Source: Methanobrevibacter sp. TLL-48-HuF1 (GTDB taxonomy: Archaea > Methanobacteriota > Methanobacteria > Methanobacteriales > Methanobacteriaceae). From it: a stretch of DNA of 64,000 nucleotides. Location: the NCBI RefSeq assembly GCF_023617305.1, contig NZ_CP081485.1:1887396-1951395 (forward strand). Reading direction: 5' to 3'. A program made the position numbers and the translations under genes. Shown one piece after another: positions 1 through 9,700 of the stretch (the stretch's first letter is position 1; the number at the start of each line of letters is the position of its first letter). The notes under the pieces are model-generated. The model was given only the letters and a program-made list of their open reading frames with translations, was not told the DNA's origin and made no database searches.

Positions 1-1311
1 AATAAAGTTGATGCAGAATATCTTCTTGAAGAAGATGATTTTGGTGTTCGTTTAGGTTCCGGAGGAGCTATCTACAACCGTGGAGATTTATATATTTATA
101 ATTCAAATTTCACATCTAATAGAGCATTTAATTGGGGTGGAGCTATTGTAAGTATCACTGATGTTAAAAAACATAATCTTAAAATAATTAACTCCATATT
201 TGATAAAAATACCTGTTTTGCAGGTGGTGGGGGAGCTATATTTATTGCAAATGCTAATGTAAATATTGCTAATTCTTCATTTACATCAAATGAAATTGGA
301 GGTGATAGTGGTGGAGCATTGTATTTCACAAAATCCAATGCTAAAATTTATAATTCCACATTCTTTAAAAACTCTGCAAGTTATAGTGGAGGTGCAATAG
401 ACGCCTGGAAATCAAATATAACTATGGATTTATGTAATATAACAGATAATAATGCTGAACATGGTGGAGCTATAGTTTTCTATGGTGAACGTGTTGGAAA
501 TCATGTTACTGGTACTTTAAATATTTATAATTCGACAATTCATAATAATAAAGGATTTTATACTGGTGGGGCGTTTTATGTTATGGATTTAAATATGAAT
601 GTTAAAAATTCTAATATTTATAATAATTTTGGCGGAGATGGTAAAAATTCCCTTTCAGTTAACATATTTTACCCTATAAAACCAGTTAATAATATAGATT
701 TAAATGGTAATTGGTGGGGTAGTAATAATGGTCCTGGAGAAGATGTATGGTTAAATGCGCAATATTATAGGGAATGGGTTAAAAATAAAATTACTTGGTC
801 TACTATTAGTCATCCAAATCAGGATAATAATCCAAACAATCCTGGAAATAATCCAAGACCTGGTCAATCAACTAATAATCCAATTATTGGTCCGAATACT
901 GGCGGATCATTAACATCAGGTTCAAATTCTGGTGGTTTTGGAACAGGTATAGGTTCTGGTACTGGAAATGGTTTTGGTAATGGTAATGGTAGAGGTTCTG
1001 GAAGTGGAAGTTCTAATGGTGGAAGCTCTGGAAATAATGGTGGAATATTAGGTTCAGGAACTGGATTTAATGGAACTGTTTACTCAAACCAAGGTTCACT
1101 AGGTGATCTGGGATCTTCTTCCAGTTCCGGTGCTGGTGGAAGTGATGCAGGTTCTGCAGCCCAATCATCAAACATGATGTATGAACTTAATAAAAATGTT
1201 AAAAAAGTATTATCTGATGATAATTTTATGTATGGTATTGTAGTTTTAGCAATAATTTTGTTATTAATAATATTTGGATATAAACGTAATTCTAAAAAGG
1301 AGGATGAATAA
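1..1311 (+). CDS. Adhesin-like surface protein, C-terminal part (5' end outside window)
   Basis: The frame is open from the first base, so this is the 3' end of a longer gene; the Met at 319 is internal. The visible protein begins with parallel beta-helix (right-handed, polymorphic outer membrane protein-like) repeats of the GGAIYN / NSxFxxN type. It then passes through an Asn/Pro-rich stretch and a long Gly/Ser/Asn-rich linker. It ends with one hydrophobic helix (around MYGIVVLAIILLLIIFGY) followed by a basic and acidic tail. This fits a secreted protein held in the membrane by its C terminus, with the linker crossing the pseudomurein wall. Such adhesin-like proteins are abundant in Methanobrevibacter; the ligand is unknown. 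Its stop codon abuts the start of the next adhesin gene, whose ribosome binding site lies inside this gene. Confidence 0.85.
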   Translation, partial: NKVDAEYLLEEDDFGVRLGSGGAIYNRGDLYIYNSNFTSNRAFNWGGAIVSITDVKKHNLKIINSIFDKNTCFAGGGGAIFIANANVNIANSSFTSNEIGGDSGGALYFTKSNAKIYNSTFFKNSASYSGGAIDAWKSNITMDLCNITDNNAEHGGAIVFYGERVGNHVTGTLNIYNSTIHNNKGFYTGGAFYVMDLNMNVKNSNIYNNFGGDGKNSLSVNIFYPIKPVNNIDLNGNWWGSNNGPGEDVWLNAQYYREWVKNKITWSTISHPNQDNNPNNPGNNPRPGQSTNNPIIGPNTGGSLTSGSNSGGFGTGIGSGTGNGFGNGNGRGSGSGSSNGGSSGNNGGILGSGTGFNGTVYSNQGSLGDLGSSSSSGAGGSDAGSAAQSSNMMYELNKNVKKVLSDDNFMYGIVVLAIILLLIIFGYKRNSKKEDE

Positions 1312-4300
1312 ATGAATAAATTTAGACCAATTTTAATCTTATCATTATTCATATTGTTCATGGTTTCATTAGGAGCTATATCTGCTGAAGAATTAAATTC
1401 TACAGTTGTAAATGATGCTCCGGCAACTGATTCAATTTATGTTGATTCAAATGCAACAATTGGTGGGAATGGTGCATTAAACAATCCTATGAATAATATT
1501 AAAGATGCTGTTAATTCAGTAGATAACAACTCTGTAATTCATATTAAAGGTGGAAATTATTATACTTCGGATAACAGTAGGATAATTATTAATAAAACAA
1601 TTACTATTGAATCTTATGATGGAACAGCTGTAATTAATGGAAAATATACTGATTATATATTTTATATTACAGATAAAGGTTCTTTAACTTTGAAAAATAT
1701 TGAATTTCTAAATACCGAATATTCAACTGTTAAAACATATAGTGCTATTGTAAATTATGGTAATCTTAATGTTGAAAATAGTTTCTTTGATAATGCAACT
1801 GGTTTAAGAGCAGGTATTATATTGAATTATGGAAATTTAACTGTTAATAATTCTGAATTTAAGAATAATACTGCAAAATATTATGGTGGAGCTATAACCA
1901 ATTTTGGTTTTGCAAATATTGTTAATTCATTATTTGAATCTAATACTGCTGCAGAAGGTGAAGCTATTTTAAATACATATGATATGTTTATTTCAAATTC
2001 CAGATTTATCGATAATAATATTTCATCAAATAAATATCAAAAAGTAGAAAGTTTAATAGATATTTCATCTTCATACTTCACTGAAAATTCTGATATTTTT
2101 GTTAAAGATAGTGGTATATATATTAAAGAATCTTATGTAACTTTAATTAATACATCAAACTCTGTTGTAGATATCAGTTATTCATTTATAAATACCTATG
2201 ATTTTGTTAATTCAAGATTAAGTATTGATAATAATTTCTGGTGTTCTAATGAAAATATCCCTAAACAGGCTAATAGATGGTTGATTATGATTTTCGTAGA
2301 TAAAAACACTGGAAGTTCTATAATTAAATCTAAATCAGTTGTTGATGTTTTAGTTACTTTTAAGGCATGTAATGGAAAATCTACATATAATTTACCTTCT
2401 GATGTTCGTTTACCTTCTGTTTATATTCAACTTGAAGCAGATAATGGCAGATTCAAAGAAAATGGAGGATATTTAATAAATAATGCATTTTTAACTACTT
2501 ACTTTGATAATTCTAAAAACACATTAATATTTGCAATGTTTGATGATTCTTTTGCTACTTTAACAGTAGGTTCTGGATTTAATAATGGAAAAATATATGT
2601 TTCAACTTCAGGTTCTGATGAAAAAGGAGATGGGTCTATTAATAATCCATACAAATCTTTAACTAAAGCAGTTAGTGTAGCTTTAAATGGAGACATTATT
2701 TTCATCGGAAAAGGAAGTTATTCTGGATTGTATAATTCCGGACTTTTAATTAATAAAACTTTAACCTTTTCTAGTTATAATGGTGAAGTTAAATTATGTA
2801 GGGATGATTTCCATACAATGTTTACTATTAGTCCAAGAGGTGTTCTAACATTAAAAGGATTAACATTATCTGCTATGGATAAATCAAAATTCATTCCACT
2901 TGTAAATAACTCTGGAAAAACAGTCATTGATAATTGTATTATTAAAGATGCTAATGGTGGAAATAAATATGTATTTAAAGGTAATGAAGCACAGCATTAT
3001 CAATATTTCTCTAATCAAAGTATAATTTACACTAGTAATGATTTAATTATCAATAATTCTGTTTTCAGTAATTTAGAAGATATTGTTATTAGATCATACT
3101 TTTATACTGGAAGTAATTATTTTAAACACTTTGATGTGACTATTGAAAACTCAGTATTTACTAACTGTAAAGCAATGGAGTGGGGAACTACTTGGGATAG
3201 TAAAAATTATATTGATAAAGCAGATGTTGTTAGCCCTTCATTTATAATTAATGTAGGTGCAGAAAATGTCTTAATTGATAATTGTACATTTAAGGATAAT
3301 ACAGCATCTGCTGTTCGTGTAAATGCATCTAAATCATTTTTAGTAGATAATTCAAGATTTATACGTAATCATGGATCTATTTATTCATTAACAACTGGAG
3401 TATTAAATAATACATTAATAACTGAAGATTATGGTCCGTCTGTAGGTTTTTCAACAGGATTTTTAATTCCAATAATTAGAAATATGCAATCTATTGTTAA
3501 TTCAAATTTTACTAAAAATAAAGATGTTATTATAAGTACTTCTTTTGTCCACTATGGTGATAATATTTATTTATATAACTGTTATTTTGGAAATAATACA
3601 AATTATTATGCTCAAGACCATAGAAACAGTAGTGGGGAAGGATTAATATTAAATGGCGGAAATATGACTGTAGATTATTGTACTTTTGAAAATAATTCCG
3701 TATTTTATGGTGGTGTATTTTATAATGATGGAACAACTGTAAGTCCTGGAAAACTTTATTATTCTAAACTAGATATTACAAATTCTATATTTTATAATAA
3801 TAATGCAGTATTTGGTAAAGATATTTTCAATAAAGGTGGTGAAGTATTTGTTTCTGATTGCTGGTGGGGATCTAACAGAGGTCCAAATGATGAGAATATT
3901 TATAAGGCTGCAGGCACTGTCAATGTTAAAAATTGGGTTATATTAACATTTGATATTGAAGATAATACATTAATTGGTAGTTTAAATAAAGTAACAGATA
4001 GTAAAGGTAATATTTATAATATTACTGGTAAACTGCCTTCTAGAATAGCTATATTCGAATCTTCAATGGTTAAAATTAATCCTAATGTTATTCCATTAAT
4101 TAATAATCAAGCTAAGGTAAATATTTCATTCAATGGTGAGGATATTTCAGCTAGTCTTCGTGTTGATAATCAAACAATTAGTTTAGTATTTTATAATAAA
4201 AACACAGTATTTGATTTAAGAGATATTATTGTTTATGGTAAAGGAACTTCTTACTCTTTTATTTTAAAAAGTGTAAACGGTTATGTTGTATCTAATAAAA

Positions 4301-6426
4301 CAGTTACTTTGTTGATTTTAAATGGAACTAATGTTTATCAAAAACACATATTAACAACTAATGCTTTAGGAGTAGCTACTTTAATTATTAATTGCAGTAT
4401 GGGTAATTATACTTTTAAAGCTAGTTATGATGGAGATAATTATTTTAAACCAACACAAGGGAGTGCTAAATTAGTTGTAATGCCATATTATACATCTATA
4501 TTTATTAAGGGAGATCAAACATTTTATGGAAATGGTAATTTCATTTATGCTCATGTTTATGATAATTTAGGGGATGCTATGGTTAACCAGATGATTTTAT
4601 TTACCATAACTTCATCTGATGGAAATATTTATAAGAGATATGCCCTTACTGATTGGAAAGGTCAAGCAGGATTCTACCTTAATTTATCTGGTGGGAATTA
4701 TAATGTTAATGTAAGTTATTCTGGTGATAATTGGCATTATGGGTCTTCAAGTACTGGTTTATTCAATATATTGTCTATTGGCACTAATGTAATTATTGAA
4801 CAGTCTTTATTTAATGGTAGAGGCAATACTTTAACAGTATTGCTTAGAGATAATAATTATAGGGTTTTATTTAATGAAACTGTTGAAATAATATTGTCTG
4901 ATGGTAAAGTTTCCCAAGCATTTAAAGTTACTACTAATGAAAATGGTCGTGCAGGTGTTGTTATTAATTTAGTCCCTGGCAAGTATAATGTTTATGTAAA
5001 ATATGCTGGAAATAAATTGAATTCTCCATCTTCTGCTGAAGGAGATATGACTATTAATCATGTACCTACTCAAATTTCTGCAAGTTCAGTAATCATTTTT
5101 GATAGTACTATGAATAGTTATTTGGTTAAATTAACTGATATTTATGGACGCTTACTTGTTAATGAAACAATTATCATTACAGCAATTAGTCAAGCTACTG
5201 GTGTCAAACAGATATTTAAAGTTAAAACAAATGGTGAAGGTATTGCTAATTTAACATGTAAGTTAGATATTGGTAATTATTTATTGAAAATTGATTTTAA
5301 TGATAATGAATGGTATGATGGCAGTAATTATGCAAGTACTTTGATAGTAGTTGATACAGTTGATGATTTCAATCCATATGCTACTATTTTAGTTGCTAAT
5401 GATTTAGTTAAGTTCTATAAAAACGGTACTCAATATATTGTCCGTTTGCAGGATATTTATGGCAATCCTATTTCAAATATGGAAGTTGTTATATCTATTA
5501 ATGGTGTGAAATACACTAGAATAACAAATAGCTCAGGTGAGGCTAAATTAAATATTAATTTGGCTCCTGGTGTCTATCATGTAAATGTCACTTTTGAAGG
5601 TTATGGAGATTGGACTGAATCATTTGTTAATAGTTCAGTTACAGTTTTATCTCAAATCATCTCTAAGGATTTAACTAAAATTTTAAGAAATGGAAGTCAA
5701 TTTATTGTTAAATTTGTGGATAATGCTGGAAATCCTATTGAAGGTAAACTAATTAGTATTTCTATTAATGGAATTGTTTATTCACGTGTTACCAATAGTT
5801 CTGGTGAAGCTAAATTATCTATTAATCTTAATCCTGGTAAATATGATGTTGTAACTTCATGTGGTGATTTTGTTAATCATAATGTCATTAATGTATTGTC
5901 TAATATTGATAGTGATGATCTTTCAATGTATTATAGGGATGGGTCTAAATTTAAAGTAGTTATCTATGATAGTGAAGGTAAAGTTAAACCTAATGCAACT
6001 GTTAAATTCACAGTTAATGGTGTTTCATATACTAGAATTACTGATAAAGATGGTGTAGCAGCTTTAAGCATTAATTTAAATTCAAATATTTATACAATAA
6101 CAACTGAATATAATGGTATTGTTAATACTAATCAAATTTGGATTTATAATATGGCAGTTAATATGGATGCAGTTAATGAAACGGTTAAAAAAGGTACGGC
6201 ATTTTATGTAAAATTAATTGATGTTAATGGAAATGCAATATCTGGTGGGCAAGTATCATTTAAAATTAATGGTGTTTCATATATTAGGTCAGTTAATGAA
6301 ACTGGTTATGCAAAATTAAACATTAATCTTAACCCAGGTGTATATAAAATTATCACAGCATTTTCTATTAGAAATTATGAAGATAAATTACTTTATAATA
6401 CCTTAAAAGTAACTGATACAAATTAA
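1312..6426 (+). CDS. Giant adhesin-like protein with beta-helix and Ig-like repeats
   Basis: A 1704-residue secreted protein. Residues 1-25 form a signal peptide ending in GAISA. Residues of about 45-880 are beta-helix repeats (NNSxF, GGAIxN, GNLTVNNS-like), including two modules that start with a VYVS/IYVDSN...DG.G..NNPxxxIxxAV signature. From about residue 970 onward there are tandem Ig-like domains of roughly 90 residues, with the recurring pattern VNGVxYxRxT..xGxAxLxINLxPGxY. No C-terminal membrane helix or sorting signal is seen, unlike the upstream protein, so its attachment is unclear. The ATG follows GGAGG (1299-1303) by 8 nt, directly after the upstream TAA, so the pair is probably co-transcribed and translationally coupled. 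Inferred role: adhesion to host cells, bacteria or glycans in the gut. Confidence 0.88.
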   Translation: MNKFRPILILSLFILFMVSLGAISAEELNSTVVNDAPATDSIYVDSNATIGGNGALNNPMNNIKDAVNSVDNNSVIHIKGGNYYTSDNSRIIINKTITIESYDGTAVINGKYTDYIFYITDKGSLTLKNIEFLNTEYSTVKTYSAIVNYGNLNVENSFFDNATGLRAGIILNYGNLTVNNSEFKNNTAKYYGGAITNFGFANIVNSLFESNTAAEGEAILNTYDMFISNSRFIDNNISSNKYQKVESLIDISSSYFTENSDIFVKDSGIYIKESYVTLINTSNSVVDISYSFINTYDFVNSRLSIDNNFWCSNENIPKQANRWLIMIFVDKNTGSSIIKSKSVVDVLVTFKACNGKSTYNLPSDVRLPSVYIQLEADNGRFKENGGYLINNAFLTTYFDNSKNTLIFAMFDDSFATLTVGSGFNNGKIYVSTSGSDEKGDGSINNPYKSLTKAVSVALNGDIIFIGKGSYSGLYNSGLLINKTLTFSSYNGEVKLCRDDFHTMFTISPRGVLTLKGLTLSAMDKSKFIPLVNNSGKTVIDNCIIKDANGGNKYVFKGNEAQHYQYFSNQSIIYTSNDLIINNSVFSNLEDIVIRSYFYTGSNYFKHFDVTIENSVFTNCKAMEWGTTWDSKNYIDKADVVSPSFIINVGAENVLIDNCTFKDNTASAVRVNASKSFLVDNSRFIRNHGSIYSLTTGVLNNTLITEDYGPSVGFSTGFLIPIIRNMQSIVNSNFTKNKDVIISTSFVHYGDNIYLYNCYFGNNTNYYAQDHRNSSGEGLILNGGNMTVDYCTFENNSVFYGGVFYNDGTTVSPGKLYYSKLDITNSIFYNNNAVFGKDIFNKGGEVFVSDCWWGSNRGPNDENIYKAAGTVNVKNWVILTFDIEDNTLIGSLNKVTDSKGNIYNITGKLPSRIAIFESSMVKINPNVIPLINNQAKVNISFNGEDISASLRVDNQTISLVFYNKNTVFDLRDIIVYGKGTSYSFILKSVNGYVVSNKTVTLLILNGTNVYQKHILTTNALGVATLIINCSMGNYTFKASYDGDNYFKPTQGSAKLVVMPYYTSIFIKGDQTFYGNGNFIYAHVYDNLGDAMVNQMILFTITSSDGNIYKRYALTDWKGQAGFYLNLSGGNYNVNVSYSGDNWHYGSSSTGLFNILSIGTNVIIEQSLFNGRGNTLTVLLRDNNYRVLFNETVEIILSDGKVSQAFKVTTNENGRAGVVINLVPGKYNVYVKYAGNKLNSPSSAEGDMTINHVPTQISASSVIIFDSTMNSYLVKLTDIYGRLLVNETIIITAISQATGVKQIFKVKTNGEGIANLTCKLDIGNYLLKIDFNDNEWYDGSNYASTLIVVDTVDDFNPYATILVANDLVKFYKNGTQYIVRLQDIYGNPISNMEVVISINGVKYTRITNSSGEAKLNINLAPGVYHVNVTFEGYGDWTESFVNSSVTVLSQIISKDLTKILRNGSQFIVKFVDNAGNPIEGKLISISINGIVYSRVTNSSGEAKLSINLNPGKYDVVTSCGDFVNHNVINVLSNIDSDDLSMYYRDGSKFKVVIYDSEGKVKPNATVKFTVNGVSYTRITDKDGVAALSINLNSNIYTITTEYNGIVNTNQIWIYNMAVNMDAVNETVKKGTAFYVKLIDVNGNAISGGQVSFKINGVSYIRSVNETGYAKLNINLNPGVYKIITAFSIRNYEDKLLYNTLKVTDTN

Positions 6427-6469
6427 TTTATTCATTTAATGAATAAATTTCTTATTTTTTTTTATCTGA
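6425..6469 (+). terminator. Hairpin terminator after adhesin gene
   Basis: A perfect 11-bp inverted repeat, AATTTATTCAT / ATGAATAAATT with a 3-nt loop (6425-6449), overlaps the adhesin stop codon. It is followed by a T-rich tract to about 6469. This looks like a transcript end for the first two adhesin genes. Confidence 0.55.
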
Positions 6470-6759
6470 TCTGATTTTTAAATTTTAATTTCTGACTTAT
6501 TTTTTCTTATTTTTTATTAATTCATTTAAAATTCACTGTAATTTAAAGTTTTAAATAATAAAATCTTTATTTTTTAATTATAGTTACAATTCTATGGTAA
6601 AAAATTATTTTGGGAGGGGTAATTGCTCAAGTAAGATTAATATTTCATATTTTATTATTAATCAGTATTGTATTTCTTTAGGAACAGTTTTATATCAGTT
6701 AATAAAAATATAATATTTGTCAATTTATGTTGACGTAATAATTAATGGAGGATTAATTT
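6427..6759 (+). promoter_or_regulatory. Intergenic region with promoter for the third adhesin gene
   Basis: A 333-bp gene-free stretch, very A+T-rich. A TATA-like element TTTTATAT lies at 6688-6695. That predicts transcription starting near 6720 and a leader of about 40 nt to the TTG start at 6760. GGAGG at 6747-6751, 8 nt before the TTG, is the ribosome binding site that decides this start. An isolated GGGAGGGG string at about 6612-6619 has no start codon at a suitable distance. I see no ORF or RNA gene here. Confidence 0.5.
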
Positions 6760-9700
6760 TTGAGAAATAAACTCGCAATATTAACTTTATTGATATTATT
6801 TATTGTATCTATTTCTTGTGTTAGTGCTGAAGATAGTAATTCTGTCAGTGTTCTAAGTGATTCTAACTCTGATGTTTATGTTAGTCCAACAGGAAATGAT
6901 AATAATGTAGGTGATGTTAATAATCCTTTTGCTACAATTAATAAAGCAATAGATTCTAATGTAAGTAACATACACTTATCTGAAGGAAAATTTATTGGTA
7001 CTGGCAATAACGGTTTAACAATTGAAAACAAATCAATAACCATTATAGGAGCTGGCGCGGATAAAACTATAATAGATTTAAACAAAACTCAATTTATGGA
7101 TATTAAGTCCACTAGTTCTGTAGTTTTAACTAATTTAACCATTATAAATGGTTATACAAAGTATGGTGGAGCTATTTACAACAATGGTAATTTAACTATT
7201 CAAAATTGTAACTTTAAAAATAACTCTGCTACTTCTGGTGGAGCTATTTACTCTGGGACCACTGCTAATTTAAACATTTATTCTTCTACCTTTGAAGATA
7301 ATGTAGTTACAAATAATGGTGGTGCTGTTTTTTCTTATAGCTATGTAGGTATCTATGATTCTACTTTTTTAAGAAATAAAGGTACCGGTACATATTCAAC
7401 TGGAGGTTCCATTTATATTAATGGAAATAGTAACAAATATTCTGTTTTAAATAGAAATATATTTAAAGATACATCTGTTGCAAGACAAGGTGGTGCACTT
7501 TATTTAAGTTATGTAAATGTTACTAATTGTATATTTGAAAATGCATCAACTACTGATACTGGGTCAAGTAATGGTGGTGGAGCTATTTATGGGTCTAGTT
7601 TTAACCTTAAAAACAATACTATGACTAATTGTGTATCTAAAAGTGGAAATGGAAACTACATATTTGCATTTTCTGGATTCAATGGAGTAGTCACAATCCT
7701 TGAAGGTAAAACTGCAGATGTAACTAGTTCTACTTTTACTCTTAATGCAACTGCAACTGATGATATGGGTCATCCAATTCATGGAGGTTCTTACACATTT
7801 TATCTAGATGATATTAGAATAGGTAGTGCAAGCTCTGTAAATGGATTTATAACTGGTACATTTTCTAAATTATTAGATGATGGTAAATATATTGTTACAG
7901 TTTCAGGTCCTTTAAATAACAATGCAATCGTTAAAACAACTACTGCAAATGTTAAAATTGACCGTGACTATGTAGATTATTATGTATCACCTAATGGTGA
8001 TGACGATAACAATGATGGTTCAAAAGATAAACCATTTAAAACCATTAATAAAGCAATAACTGAAGCATTTGCTAAAAATATCTATGTAAACATCTACCTC
8101 TTAGAAGGAACTTATTCAGGTACTGGAAATGTTAATTTAGAGTTAACTAAATTATTAGGTTATCTTAATATAATTGGTGTAGATGGTAAAACAATAATTG
8201 ATGGTAATGGTAAAGATTATGCATTTAACTTTGGCACTACACTAAATGTTAACATTAAAAATATTATATTCACTAATTTATACAGTAAAAAATATGCTGG
8301 TTTAATTAAAGGAGGTTCTGGTGATTTCACTGTAAATATTGATAATTGTACATTCGAAAAATGTAATGCAAAAACTTTAATTCAAATTAATGGTAAAGTA
8401 AATGATGTTATAATGAGGGAGAATGTTGTTTCTTCTAGTTTTATTACTAATGTTATTAGTATAAACAATCTTTTATTTGAAAATAACTCAGGTAATGGTC
8501 ATATTAGTGCTGAAAAAGGAATATATAATTCTACATTTATAAATAACAAAATTACCGCTAAATCCACTAATGATTATGGAATAATATATGTTAGTGATGC
8601 TAATTTTGTATCTTCTAATAATGTTTTCGAAAACAACACTGTTAAAGGATTATACATTAATAGAGGAAGTGCTAATTTTACAAGTATAAATGATACTTTT
8701 GTAAATAATGATGGTGTATCTGGTGGTGCTGTTAAAGGTGGAGGAACATTTATCAATGCTAAATTCATAAATAACAAAGCTACCAAAGGTGGAGCTATTT
8801 ATCATGATTCAAATGTTTTAACTTTAAAAGACTGTATTTTCGAAAATAACAAAGCAGATGACGGTGATGACATATATGGTTACATAGCTCCAAATGGTAT
8901 AACTGGTGGTTTATGTTTAAATATGTCTAATACTTTAACTTTAGTATCTACTAATTCTTCTAGTATTAGGTCTGAATTAAAAGCTATTTTTGATTTAGAT
9001 GGTCTTAAAGTAAGCGGATATAATATTAAATTTTATTTAAATGGTGTTTATAAAGGTTCTGCTCCATTAGTTAATGGTGTAGCTACTTTTGTTGCTGTTG
9101 CTAATGATGGAAAATACGAAATTTCAGCTTCTGGAGATTATATTAACAAGACTACTGTTGTTAAAGGTGTGTTAAATGTTGATGCTAATCCTGTGTCTGT
9201 TTTTGATGTTTATGTTTCTGGAACAGGTAGTGATGAATCTGGTGATGGTTCATTAGCTAAACCATTTGCAACCATTAAAAAAGCATTTGAATACGGAATG
9301 TCACAAAACACATTAAGCTTAACAATCCATATTATCGGTACTTTGAAAGGTGAAGGTAATGTTAATCTTGATTTAGCACCACTTATAGATTTAACTATTG
9401 TTGGTGAAAATAAAGAAACCTCAATTATCGATGCAGAAAAAAATAAATACATATTTGACTTTACCCCAGCATACGACAACGTTAAAGTTTACCTAAAAAA
9501 CTTAACAATTAAAAACGGTGTAACTACTACATATCCTACTCAGGGTGGTGGTAAGACAGTTGATGTTGGTCTTGTTCGTATTGATGGTTATTATTTAAGT
9601 GTGGATGATTGTGTATTTAGAAATACTACTGGTCATGGAATTTCTGCAGATAAACTATTCTCAACTCTTATAGTTAACAATACAAAATTCATAGAATCCA

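Noticed and set aside
901..1170. Gly/Ser/Asn-rich stretch as a separate repeat element
   Set aside because: It is a low-complexity linker of the adhesin, in frame, with no regular DNA period.
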